In this document: positions 42,983-51,361 of the stretch, piece by piece
Layout of the letters: every line of letters begins with the position of its first letter
Numbering within the stretch: position 1 is the stretch's first letter
Assembly: GCF_014595995.2 (NCBI RefSeq)
Contig: NZ_CP063989.1
Location: 1,488,001-1,552,000 of the forward strand
Direction: 5' to 3'
DNA from: Actinomyces respiraculi
GTDB taxonomy: Bacteria; Actinomycetota; Actinomycetes; Actinomycetales; Actinomycetaceae
Length of the DNA: 64,000 bases
The notes under the pieces: generated by a model
What the model saw: the letters and a program-made list of their open reading frames with translations, nothing else
The model's database searches: none
What the model was told of the DNA's origin: nothing
Position numbers and translations under genes: made by a program

Positions 42983-44476
42983 TCAGTCCCACTTCTCTTC
43001 GGCGCGGCCGTCCTCAGCCCACAGCACGTGATAGACGCCGGTGGGGTCGTCCGTGCGGTGGTAGGTGTGCGAGCCGAAGAAGTCACGCTGGCCCTGGATG
43101 AGGGCGGCGGGCAGGCGCTCGGCGCGCAGCTGGTCGAGGTAGGCCAGCGAGGAGGCGAAAGCGGGTGCCGGGACACCGGCCAGCGCCGCGGTGGCGACCA
43201 CCTCACGCCATGCGGGCAGGACCGACTCCAGGGCGGTGGCGAAGGTCGGTGCCACGAGCAGGGAGGCAAGAGCCGGCTCGGCCTCGTAGGCGCGGGTGAT
43301 GTCATCGAGGAAGCGGGCGCGGATGATGCAGCCCCCGCGCCAGATGCGGGCCATGGCCCCCAGGTCCACGTCCCAGCCGTAGGTGGTCGAGGCCGTGGCG
43401 ATCTCGTCAAAGCCCTGGGCGTAGGCGGCAATCTTCGAGCCGTAGAGGGCCTGGCGGACGGCGTCGATGAAGGACTGACGCTCCTCGGCGGTGTCGTAGC
43501 CGATCTCGCGGGCGCCCGAGTCCAAGGCGGCCTCGCGCACGGCCCGGCGCTGAGCGGACGAGGAGGAGGCGGCGCGGGCGAAGGTCGCCTCGGCGATGGC
43601 CGGGACGGCCACACCCAGCTCGAGGGCGCTCTGCGTGGTCCACGAGCCCGTGCCCTTCTGCCCGGCCGCGTCAACGATGACGTCAACGAAGGCGGCACCG
43701 GTGGCGGGGTCCACACGCTCAAGGACCTCGGTGGTGACGTCGATGAGGTAGGAGTCGAGCTCGGAGTCCTTCCAGGAGCGGAAGACGGCGGCGATCTCGG
43801 GCACGCTGAGCCCGCCGACGTGACGCAGGAGGTCATAGGCCTCGGCGATGAGCTGCATGTCGGCGTACTCAATGCCGTTGTGGACCATCTTGACGAAGTG
43901 GCCGGCGCCGTCGGGACCGACGTGGGTGCAGCACGGCGTACCGTCCACGTGGGCGGAGATGGACTCGAGCATGGGGCCCAGGCGGTCGTAGGACTCCTGG
44001 GTGCCGCCGGGCATGATCGAGGGCCCCAGCAGCGCGCCCTCCTCACCGCCGGAGACACCCATGCCGACGAAGTGGATGCCCTGCTCGCGCAGGGAGGCCT
44101 CACGGCGCTGGGTGTCCTTGTAGAAGGTGTTGCCGGCATCGACGATGATGTCGCCCGGCTCGAGCAGGGCGCGCAGCTGCTCGACGACGGCCTCGGTACC
44201 GGCACCGGCCTGCACCATGATGATGGCCACGCGCGGGCGGCGCAGGGAGGCGACGAAGTCGGCGAGCTCGCTGGCGGGCACGAAGGCCCCCTCGTCGGCG
44301 TAGCGGGCCATGAGCCGCTCGGTGCGCTGGTGCGAGCGGTTGAAGACGGCGACGGCGTGGCCGTGACGGGCCAGGTTGCGGGCGAGGTTCGCTCCCATGA
44401 CGCCGAGGCCGTAGACGCCGATGTCGGCGCTCGCGGGGGCCGGGGTAAAGGTCGTGGCGGCACTGGTCGCGCTCAT
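42983..44476 (-). CDS. gnd: 6-phosphogluconate dehydrogenase (decarboxylating)
   Basis: A 497-residue Gnd, the oxidative pentose-phosphate enzyme that makes ribulose-5-phosphate and NADPH. NADP site IGVYGLGVMGANLARNLA, substrate motif GVSGGEEGALLGPSIMPGG, catalytic lysine region HFVKMVHNGIEYADMQ and the C-terminal IWRGGCIIRARFLDDI are all present. The ATG at 44476 fits the family length; AGAGG lies upstream. It is divergent from zwf-opcA, which supply its substrate, with a repeat-bearing 349-bp spacer between. Confidence 0.95.
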   Translation of the reverse strand: MSATSAATTFTPAPASADIGVYGLGVMGANLARNLARHGHAVAVFNRSHQRTERLMARYADEGAFVPASELADFVASLRRPRVAIIMVQAGAGTEAVVEQLRALLEPGDIIVDAGNTFYKDTQRREASLREQGIHFVGMGVSGGEEGALLGPSIMPGGTQESYDRLGPMLESISAHVDGTPCCTHVGPDGAGHFVKMVHNGIEYADMQLIAEAYDLLRHVGGLSVPEIAAVFRSWKDSELDSYLIDVTTEVLERVDPATGAAFVDVIVDAAGQKGTGSWTTQSALELGVAVPAIAEATFARAASSSSAQRRAVREAALDSGAREIGYDTAEERQSFIDAVRQALYGSKIAAYAQGFDEIATASTTYGWDVDLGAMARIWRGGCIIRARFLDDITRAYEAEPALASLLVAPTFATALESVLPAWREVVATAALAGVPAPAFASSLAYLDQLRAERLPAALIQGQRDFFGSHTYHRTDDPTGVYHVLWAEDGRAEEKWD

Positions 44477-44825
44477 GGGCTGGCCTCTTCCTACTGGTGT
44501 TCCAACTGGTGCTGGCGGCGGGGCTGAGGCCCGCAGCGGTTGCGCGGGCTCTGCCGGGATCCGGTCGGAGCCTAACGCGGGTGGGACCCCAGGACGATGG
44601 ACGCATGAGGGTTGGGACTCAGGACGAACTTTCGCGCACAGCGGACCTTCTCGCAGGATGAACGGACCAAGGCCCCTGTCACGCCGGAGGTCTGCCTTTT
44701 TGCCCACGATTGTGACGCCAAAACCGCCAAGGCCCCTGTCACGCCGGAGGTCTGCTGCTCAGTACAGTGGGGCGGGCACGCGCACCGTGCGCGTCGCATA
44801 CTGTCGCGTACTAAGGAAGGCTGAT
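44477..44825. other. Divergent spacer between gnd and zwf, with repeats
   Basis: This 349-bp non-coding region must hold the promoters of both pentose-phosphate operons. It contains a 29-bp direct repeat (44667-44695 and 44727-44755) and a shorter repeated block, GGGACYC(C)AGGACGA, near 44582 and 44615. AAGGAAGG before the zwf GTG is its ribosome site. I see no reading frame with coding character. Confidence 0.7.
44667..44755. repeat. 29-bp direct repeat pair, 60-bp period
   Basis: Two identical 29-bp copies (beginning CCAAGGCCCCTGTCACGCCG and ending GAGGTCTGC) are separated by a 31-bp spacer. The size resembles one CRISPR repeat-spacer-repeat unit, but there is no array and no cas gene. An intergenic repeat family is more likely. 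Confidence 0.9.
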
Positions 44826-46367
44826 GTGAGCGCCCCCGACAACCCGCTCCTGGACCCCCGCGACCTGCGCATGCCGCATGTCGCGGACCCGTGCGTGCTG
44901 GTGATGTTCGGCATCACCGGGGACCTGGCGCGCCACAAGCTGCTGCCGGCGATCTACGACCTGGCCAACCGGGGCCTGCTCTCCCCCGCCTTCAGCCTCG
45001 TCGGCGTCGGCCGCCGCGACTGGGACGATGACGCCATGCGCGCCTACGTGCGTGCCAGCGTCGAGGCCTACGCGCGCACCGCCTGGCACGAGAGCATCTG
45101 GGAGCAGCTGGCTGCGGGGATGCGATTCGTCACCCTGGACTCCTTCGAGGACGAAGCCGCCTACGCCCGCCTCACCGAGGTGGTGGAGGACCTGGACGCG
45201 ACGCGGCTCACGCGCGGCAACCGCGCCTTCTACCTGTCGATCCCGCCGGCCTGGTTCCCCGCCGTGACCAAGCGGGTGGCCGCCTCCGGGCTCGTGGACG
45301 CCTCCGGCAATGCCTGGCGGCGAGTGGTCGTCGAGAAGCCCTTCGGTCATGACCGCGCCTCGGCTGCCGAGCTCGACAGCCTGGTCTCGCGCATCGTGCG
45401 TCCCGACGACGTCTTCCGCGTCGACCACTACCTGGGCAAGGAGACGGTCCAGAACATCCTGGCGCTGCGCTTCGCCAACACGATCTTCGAGCCGCTGTGG
45501 AACCAGCGCTACGTCGACCACGTGCAGATCACGATGGCGGAGGACATCGGCATCGGCTCGCGCGCGGGCTACTACGACTCCATCGGCGCGGCCCGTGACG
45601 TCATCCAGAACCACCTCCTGCAGCTGCTGGCCCTGACCGCGATGGAGGAGCCGACGTCGATGAGCGCTGCCGCCGTGCGCGCGGAGAAGGAGAAGGTCCT
45701 GGCGGCTGTCCGTCTTGAGCGCGGCGGGGTCCTCGACCTGTCGGCCACCACGGCCCGTGGTCGCTACGCCGCCGGCTTCCAGGGCGGTGCGGCGGTGGCC
45801 GGGTACCTCGAGGAGGACGGCGTTCCCGACGACTCGACGACGGAGACCTTCGCGGCGCTGCGCCTGGAGATCGCCAACCGGCGCTGGGCGGGTGTGCCCT
45901 TCTACCTGCGCGCCGGCAAGCGCCTGGCGCGGCGGGTGACCGAGGTCGCCGTCGTCTTCCGCCAGCCGCCCTTCCTGCCCTTCGACGCCGCCTCGACCGC
46001 CGCCGTCGGCGCCAACGCCATCGTCGTGAGGATCCAGCCGGACGAGGGTGTGACGATGCGTCTGGCCTCCAAGGTGCCGGGCACCCAGATGGAGCTACGC
46101 GACGTGCTCATGGACTTCGCCTACGGCGGCTCCTTCAACCAGGAGTCCCCGGAGGCCTATGAGCGTCTCATCCTCGACGCCCTGCTGGGTGACGCGCCCC
46201 TGTTCCCGCACCAGCGGGAGGTGGACCTGTCCTGGAAGATCCTCGACCCGGTCATGGAGCACTGGGCGCGCTCAGGGGCGCCTGAGGACTACCGGCCGGG
46301 CTCCTGGGGCCCGCACAGTGCCCACGACCTGCTCGCCCGCGACTCGCGCACCTGGAGGCGCTCATGA
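44826..46367 (+). CDS. zwf: Glucose-6-phosphate 1-dehydrogenase
   Basis: A 513-residue Zwf catalysing the first oxidative pentose-phosphate step. NADP site VMFGITGDLARHKLLPA, active-site motif RVDHYLGKETVQN with the catalytic histidine and lysine, and EKPFGHD are present. The GTG start was taken because AAGGAAGG precedes it and the upstream frame has no coding character. It overlaps opcA by 4 nt (ATGA), so the two are translated together. Confidence 0.95.
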   Translation: MSAPDNPLLDPRDLRMPHVADPCVLVMFGITGDLARHKLLPAIYDLANRGLLSPAFSLVGVGRRDWDDDAMRAYVRASVEAYARTAWHESIWEQLAAGMRFVTLDSFEDEAAYARLTEVVEDLDATRLTRGNRAFYLSIPPAWFPAVTKRVAASGLVDASGNAWRRVVVEKPFGHDRASAAELDSLVSRIVRPDDVFRVDHYLGKETVQNILALRFANTIFEPLWNQRYVDHVQITMAEDIGIGSRAGYYDSIGAARDVIQNHLLQLLALTAMEEPTSMSAAAVRAEKEKVLAAVRLERGGVLDLSATTARGRYAAGFQGGAAVAGYLEEDGVPDDSTTETFAALRLEIANRRWAGVPFYLRAGKRLARRVTEVAVVFRQPPFLPFDAASTAAVGANAIVVRIQPDEGVTMRLASKVPGTQMELRDVLMDFAYGGSFNQESPEAYERLILDALLGDAPLFPHQREVDLSWKILDPVMEHWARSGAPEDYRPGSWGPHSAHDLLARDSRTWRRS

Positions 46368-47308
46368 TCACCACGCTCACGGCCGCATCCACCGAGCGCA
46401 TCGTGTCCGAGCTGCTGGACGCCGAGGGGACGATGGGCGGCTCCCGGGTCCTCACGCTCCTCATCTCGACCCATGCCGCGGACCTGGAGGAGGCGCTGAC
46501 GGCGGCCCACGGCGCCTCACTGGACCACCCGAGCCGGATCATCGCCGTCGTCCACCCCGAGGACGGGGCGGGCAGTGACGATGGTGCGGACACCCTGGAC
46601 GCCGAGATCCGCGTGGGTCACGACGCCGGGGCGGGCGAGACTCTCGTGCTGCGCCCCCACGGTGCGGCCGCGGCGCACCCGGACACGCTCGTCGTGCCCT
46701 TCCTGCTGCCGGACGTGCCGGTGGTCACGTGGTGGCCGACGACGATGCCGGCCTGCGCCGCCCAGGACCCGCTGGGGCGCCTGGCCTCGACCCGTATCAC
46801 CAACGCCCCGGCCCAGGCCGACCCCGCGGCCGCACTGAGCGCGCTCGCCCCGAGCCACGCACGCGGCGACATCGACCTGGCCTGGACCCGGATGACCCTG
46901 TGGCGGGCGATCGTCGCCGCCACCCTGGGGCCGGTGCTGCGCGAGCACGAGGTCCGCAGCGTCACGGTGGCCGGTGAACGTGCGAACGCCTCTCTGTCCC
47001 TCATGTTCCACTGGCTGCGCCTGCGCTTGGGCGTGCCGGTGGAGCGTGTGGACGTCGAGGACTTCTCCGGGATCGCCCAGGTGGCGGTGGCGACCTCCGG
47101 TGGGACGTGGAGCATCGAGCGCGCGGACCAGGAGCGGGTACGCATCTCCTCCCCCGACGCCGCGCAACCGCAGATCGTCACGATGCCGCGCCGTGAGCCG
47201 ATCACGACGCTCAACGAGGAGCTTCGCAGGCTCAGCCCCGACGTCGTCTACGAGGAGGTCCTGGCTGCGCTGGCGGCGGACCACCGGGCCGCGCACATCG
47301 AGCGCTGA
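46364..47308 (+). CDS. opcA: Glucose-6-phosphate dehydrogenase assembly protein OpcA
   Basis: A 314-residue OpcA, the partner that is needed for full Zwf activity in actinobacteria and cyanobacteria. It is recognised by overall sequence: SRVLTLLISTHAADLEEAL, PDVPVVTWWPTTMPA, DIDLAWTRMTLWRAIVAATL, and the C-terminal region. No enzyme motif of its own is visible. The ATG overlaps the zwf stop codon. The aldo/keto reductase that follows has its own leaderless promoter. Confidence 0.93.
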   Translation: MITTLTAASTERIVSELLDAEGTMGGSRVLTLLISTHAADLEEALTAAHGASLDHPSRIIAVVHPEDGAGSDDGADTLDAEIRVGHDAGAGETLVLRPHGAAAAHPDTLVVPFLLPDVPVVTWWPTTMPACAAQDPLGRLASTRITNAPAQADPAAALSALAPSHARGDIDLAWTRMTLWRAIVAATLGPVLREHEVRSVTVAGERANASLSLMFHWLRLRLGVPVERVDVEDFSGIAQVAVATSGGTWSIERADQERVRISSPDAAQPQIVTMPRREPITTLNEELRRLSPDVVYEEVLAALAADHRAAHIER

Positions 47309-47349
47309 CGATCCTTCCAGGGTGAGGCGAACCTCGTTAGCGTGGGTGC

Positions 47350-48279
47350 ATGAGAACCTTCACCCTCGGCGCCAGCGGGCCCGTCGTGCCCAACATCGTC
47401 CTCGGGCTCATGCGCATCAAGGACAAGAGCGACGCGGAGATCCGCGAGCTCGTCTCCACCGCCCTCGACGAGGGCATCACGATGTTCGACCACGCCAACA
47501 TCTACGGCTCCGACCACGCCTGCGAGGCCCGCGCCGGTGCCGCGCTCGACTGGTCCGCGGCCGAGCGCGAGAAGGTCATCCTCCAGACCAAGTGCGGCAT
47601 CGCCGACCCCTCCGTCTGGTTCGACTTCTCCGAGAAGCACATCCTCGACAACGTCGACGCCTCCCTCAAGGCTCTGCGCACCGACTACATCGATGTGCTC
47701 CTGCTCCACCGCCCTGACTCCCTCGTCGAGCCCGAGGAGGTCGCCTCCGCCTTCGACACGCTCGCCGCCTCCGGAAAGGTCCGTCACTTCGGCGTCTCCA
47801 ACCACACCCGCGGTCAGCTCGAGCTCCTGCGCGCCACGATCGACCAGCCTCTCCTGGCCAACCAGCTGCAGCTCTCCCTCACGCACGCCCACCTCGTCGC
47901 CGAGGGCATGACCCAGAACATGCAGCACGAGCAGTCCGTGGTGCGCACCGACGGGATCCTCGACTACTGCCGCCTGACCTCGACGACGATCCAGGCCTGG
48001 TCGCCCTACCAGTCCGGTGACGGCTCGGGGCCCTTCATCGGCAACCGCGAGCAGTACGCCGAGCTCAACGACGTCCTCGACCGTCTCGCCGCGACGTACG
48101 GGGTGACCCCCGACGGGATCGCGGCGGCGTGGATCACCCGCCACCCGGCCAACATGCAGGTGGTCCTGGGCACCACCCGGCCCGAGCGCGTGCGTGCTGC
48201 GGCCGCCGGCTCGGAGCTGAGGCTCGGGCGCGAGGAGTGGTACGAGCTCTTCCGTGCCGCGGGACACATCGTCCCCTAA
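47350..48279 (+). CDS. Aldo/keto reductase, YdhF-like
   Basis: A 309-residue NADPH-dependent oxidoreductase of the aldo/keto reductase TIM-barrel fold. The catalytic tetrad is visible: aspartate and tyrosine in MFDHANIYG, lysine in LQTKCGIAD and histidine in LLLHRPD. The sequence is closest to YdhF-type reductases (GVSNHTRGQLELL, WSPYQSGDG). The physiological substrate is unknown. TAGCGT ends 6 nt before the ATG and there is no ribosome site, so the mRNA should be leaderless. Confidence 0.88.
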   Translation: MRTFTLGASGPVVPNIVLGLMRIKDKSDAEIRELVSTALDEGITMFDHANIYGSDHACEARAGAALDWSAAEREKVILQTKCGIADPSVWFDFSEKHILDNVDASLKALRTDYIDVLLLHRPDSLVEPEEVASAFDTLAASGKVRHFGVSNHTRGQLELLRATIDQPLLANQLQLSLTHAHLVAEGMTQNMQHEQSVVRTDGILDYCRLTSTTIQAWSPYQSGDGSGPFIGNREQYAELNDVLDRLAATYGVTPDGIAAAWITRHPANMQVVLGTTRPERVRAAAAGSELRLGREEWYELFRAAGHIVP

Positions 48280-48401
48280 CTGGCCCCTAACTGTCCCGTG
48301 ACTGTCCCTGACCATCCCCTCATCGGCCCCTGACCTGTTGGCTGCCCGGGCCGGGGCCTCGGCCTGGGGATCGTGTCCGAGGCAGCCTCTAGCCTGGAGA
48401 C

Positions 48402-49421
48402 ATGACGAGGATGAGGTTCGTGGCCGTCCTCTGTGCCCTGGCCGCTGTACTGGCCGGAGTGCCGGCGGCCGCGCTGGCCACCGTGCTGGCCGTCCCGGCG
48501 GCGCTTGCCGACGAGGCGCCGGCCTGGGACGAGCGGGGCGAGGCCGTCCTCAGCAGTGCGGAGGCCCTGGAGGCTCTGGCACTGCTGCCCGACGACAACC
48601 CCGCCCCGGTCTCCTGGGCCGAGGGCGGCTCGCGCACGGGGTGGTTCGGCGAGTCCTGGGAGGACGTCGACGGCGACGGCTGCGACACCCGCAACGAGAT
48701 CCTCGCGCGCGACCTGACCAACGCCGACTACTCGCGTGCCGCAGGCATCCAGACGGTGGAGCAGGGCGTGGGCGAAGGGGCAGGTGTGTGCCCCAACGCC
48801 ACGGTGTGGTTCGGCACGCTCCACGACCCGTACACCGGCGCGACCATCACCTTCACCCGGGGTGCGGACACCTCCGCTGAGGTCCAGATCGACCACGTGG
48901 TTGCGCTGAACTACCTGTACGCGCACGGCGCCTGGGCCTGGGACGCGCGCAGACGGCTGCTGGTCGCGAACGACCCGCTCAACCTGCTCGCCGTGGACGG
49001 GCAGGCCAACCAGGACAAGGGAGCCTGCGGGCCCGCAACCTGCCCGGTGGGATCCACGGGGACGAACTCCTGGAACCCGTCCGGGGGCTCGGGCTGGTGG
49101 CCCGAGGATGACGGCTACCGCTGCACGTACGCCGCACGCTTCGTCTCCGTGCTGGCCGCCTACGAGGTGGGCGTGCCCGAGGCGGACACGGCCGCACTGC
49201 GCGAGGTGCTCGAGGACTGTGTGGCCGGTGGGGATGGCGCGGGCAGTGCGCTCGGCGAGGCTGAGCGGGTCGTCGGGGCGGTCGGCCACGGGCTGACGGA
49301 GCGTCCGGGACTCCTGGCCATGGCCGCCGTTGGCGCGGCGCTGCTCGTGGTGGGCATTGTGCCGCGCGTCGGTCGGCGGCGAGACCTGCGGCGGCGCCGG
49401 GCGCGGGCGCAGCGCCGTTAG
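48402..49421 (+). CDS. Secreted, membrane-anchored HNH endonuclease-like protein (DUF1524)
   Basis: A 339-residue exported protein. A signal peptide (FVAVLCALAAVLAGVPAAALA) is followed by a DUF1524/GmrSD-type HNH domain with DVDGDGCDTRNEIL, the HNH core VQIDHVVALNYLY and NDPLNLLAVDGQANQDKG. A C-terminal membrane helix and an arginine-rich tail anchor it (GAALLVVGIVPRVG, RRRDLRRRRARAQRR). It is probably a cell-surface nuclease for DNA uptake as nutrient or in competence (inference). TAGCCT lies 6 nt before the ATG, giving a leaderless mRNA. Confidence 0.85.
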   Translation: MTRMRFVAVLCALAAVLAGVPAAALATVLAVPAALADEAPAWDERGEAVLSSAEALEALALLPDDNPAPVSWAEGGSRTGWFGESWEDVDGDGCDTRNEILARDLTNADYSRAAGIQTVEQGVGEGAGVCPNATVWFGTLHDPYTGATITFTRGADTSAEVQIDHVVALNYLYAHGAWAWDARRRLLVANDPLNLLAVDGQANQDKGACGPATCPVGSTGTNSWNPSGGSGWWPEDDGYRCTYAARFVSVLAAYEVGVPEADTAALREVLEDCVAGGDGAGSALGEAERVVGAVGHGLTERPGLLAMAAVGAALLVVGIVPRVGRRRDLRRRRARAQRR

Positions 49422-49430
49422 GATCCCGGC

Positions 49431-49901
49431 ATGACGAGCCAGGATTCGAGGATCGCGCAGGCACGCCTCGCCGCCGCCGAGGCCGGTGACCCCGCATCGG
49501 TGCGGGTGGATGCGTGGCTGTGGAGCGTGCGGCAGGTCAAGTCGCGTGCGGCGGCCACGGCGGCCTGCAAGGCGGGGCACGTGCGGGTCAACGGTGAGAC
49601 CGCCAAGCCGGCGCAGCGCATCACCGTCGGTGACGAGATCCGCTACCGGGTGGCCGGCTTCGACCGTGACCTCGTGGTGCTGCGTCTGCTGTCCAAGAGG
49701 GTCGGCGCCCCCATCGCCCGCACCGCCTACCTCGACCGCACTCCCCCACGGCCCTCACCGCTGGAGGCCCCGGCGGCGATCGTGCGCGACCGGGGTGCGG
49801 GCAGGCCCACGAAGAAGGAGCGTCGGGCGCTTGACCGGCTGCGGGACACCGGCCCCGCCGTCGACATCGAGCGGATCCTCGACGCAGACCAACGAGCCTG
49901 A
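49431..49901 (+). CDS. S4-domain RNA-binding protein, Hsp15-like
   Basis: A 156-residue protein with an N-terminal S4 domain (VRVDAWLWSVRQVKSRAAAT, KAGHVRVNGETAKPAQRITV), a beta segment and a basic C-terminal tail (RGAGRPTKKERRALDRL). Hsp15/HslR-type proteins bind stalled 50S subunits carrying peptidyl-tRNA. The -10 box TAGGAT (49419-49424) overlaps the stop codon of the upstream nuclease gene and ends 6 nt before the ATG, so transcription is leaderless. Confidence 0.85.
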   Translation: MTSQDSRIAQARLAAAEAGDPASVRVDAWLWSVRQVKSRAAATAACKAGHVRVNGETAKPAQRITVGDEIRYRVAGFDRDLVVLRLLSKRVGAPIARTAYLDRTPPRPSPLEAPAAIVRDRGAGRPTKKERRALDRLRDTGPAVDIERILDADQRA

Positions 49902-49925
49902 CGGGACTGGCGGGACCGGCGGGCC

Positions 49926-50789
49926 TCAGCGTCCGGCGGGCAGGCGGTTGAGCAGGAGGTTGACCGTGCGCACGACGCCGTCCTCGGTGTTGGCCGGCGC
50001 GACGTACTGCGCGGCCTGAAGGATCCCGGGGTGGGCGTTGGCCATGGCGAAGCCCAGCGTGGAGTGCGCGTACAGCTCGAGGTCATTGAGGTAGTCGCCG
50101 AAGACGGCCGTCTGCTCGGGGCCCACCCCCAGGTGCTTCTGAATGATGCTCAGCGCACGCCCCTTGGAGCCGGCCGGGTTCATGACGTCGGTCCACTGCA
50201 GGCCGGAGGCGACGGTCCGCACATCGGGGACGGCCGCGCGCAACCGCGGGCCCGACTCCTGCTCCGCCACCCCGAAGTCGTAGACGGCGACCTTGAGGAC
50301 GTCGTCGAGGTCCAGCGCCGTCAGGTCGGGTACGAGGGCGCGCTGCTCGTAGTAGTTGGCGACTTGGGCGGCAAACCGCTCGTCCCCGCGCTCGATGTAG
50401 GCCATGTGCCGGGTGGCGACGACGGCGCCGACGTCACCGCCGCGGGCGAGCAGGTCACGCACGGCCGCGATGACGCGCAGGACCTGCTCACGGCTGAGCA
50501 GGTCCGAGTGGAGCTCGACGCCACCGACGAGCGAGAACAGGCCGTTCTCCGGGATGACGGGTCCGTCGTCGATGCCGGGGCCCAGCACGGCGCGCAGGTT
50601 GGCCAGCTGGCGGCCAGAGGCCGGGCAGAAGGCGACGCCGTGGGCACGCATCCGATCCATGAGGGCGGTGATCCCGGCGGGCGGGCGCGAGTCCTTGTCA
50701 AGGAGCGTGCCGTCCATGTCGGTGACGACCAGCCGCAGGTCGATCTCTGCGGGCAGGTCGGCGGCGGGGGTGGGCTGGATGGACGTCAT
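49926..50789 (-). CDS. HAD-family hydrolase, Cof type
   Basis: A 287-residue HAD-superfamily IIB phosphatase. Motif I is VVTDMDGTLLD, motif II is in FCPASGRQL, the motif III lysine is GSKGRALSII, and motif IV is FGDYLNDLELY. These enzymes dephosphorylate sugar phosphates or flavin-type nucleotides; the substrate cannot be named. GGAGGATCACC precedes ATG 50789. A 28-bp piece of its 5' coding end is repeated at 55012-55039, at the far side of the island. Confidence 0.88.
   Translation of the reverse strand: MTSIQPTPAADLPAEIDLRLVVTDMDGTLLDKDSRPPAGITALMDRMRAHGVAFCPASGRQLANLRAVLGPGIDDGPVIPENGLFSLVGGVELHSDLLSREQVLRVIAAVRDLLARGGDVGAVVATRHMAYIERGDERFAAQVANYYEQRALVPDLTALDLDDVLKVAVYDFGVAEQESGPRLRAAVPDVRTVASGLQWTDVMNPAGSKGRALSIIQKHLGVGPEQTAVFGDYLNDLELYAHSTLGFAMANAHPGILQAAQYVAPANTEDGVVRTVNLLLNRLPAGR
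50749..50776. repeat. 28-bp direct repeat, copy 1 (inside HAD gene 5' end)
   Basis: GCGGGCAGGTCGGCGGCGGG and the next 8 bases (GGTGGGCT) encode part of the HAD N-terminus (PTPAADLPA). A copy with one mismatch lies 4263 bp away. Confidence 0.85.
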
Positions 50790-51097
50790 GGGGTGATCCT
50801 CCCCCGCCATCGGCTCCGACGGCGCCGGGCGGGCCGGAACGTGACCGATGCCGCCGCCCCGTGGCGGGACCAGCTACCACGATGCGGTCACGGCGGGCGC
50901 CGATAGGTGAGACATCTCGATGAATCGAGCGGCACGCAGGCAGCACACCCTATCGTTATAAGAGCGCACTATGGGCAATGTCACACGTGCTGTGAGTGTG
51001 AGTCCCCCGCACTGCCACTCGGACCTCACCCGTGCTCAGCGGTGCGCAGCCCTCGGAGGCGACCGAGCGCCTCCCCGAGTCAAAGGAGACCCCAACC
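50790..51097. other. Intergenic region before the broken dcu gene
   Basis: A likely promoter for the dcu gene is TTATAA at 50956-50961. It is followed by TCACA-CGTGC-TGTGA (50981-50995), an inverted repeat with half sites like those of CRP/FNR-type regulators but in outward orientation. AAAGGAG lies before the dcu ATG. No reading frame here looks coding. Confidence 0.45.
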
Positions 51098-51304
51098 ATG
51101 ATCTGGTTCCATCTCATCGTTGTGCTCGTCTTCATCGTCATCGGTGCGCGCCTGGGCGGCATTGGCATCGGCCTGGCCGGTGCCGCGGGCGTGCTCGTGC
51201 TGACCGCCACAGGCGTGCCAACCTCAACCGAGGACATCCCGTGGGACGTCATCGGCATCATCATGTCCGTCATCTGCACGGTGGCCGCGCTCGAGGCCGT
51301 CGGC
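51098..51304 (+). pseudogene. Anaerobic C4-dicarboxylate transporter (DcuA/DcuB type), 5' fragment
   Basis: The first ~69 residues match DcuA/B: IWFHLIVVLVFIVIGARLGG, the GIGIGLAGAAGVLVL helix, and IPWDVIGIIMSVICTVAALE. After EAVGG, the sequence switches abruptly to unrelated, lower-G+C DNA. The family is about 430-450 residues long, so more than 80% is missing. The ribosome site AAAGGAG and a promoter-like sequence are intact, so it was functional before the island arrived. The lost transporter would have exchanged fumarate, malate and succinate. Confidence 0.85.
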
Positions 51305-51361
51305 GGTGACGTACGGTTCAGCCCCTCGTCGCGCGAGCACCGCCCATCGCTTCTGCAGTTC

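Noticed and set aside
44667..44755. CRISPR array
   Set aside because: Only two repeats and one spacer, no cas genes, and the repeat is not like known actinobacterial CRISPR repeats.
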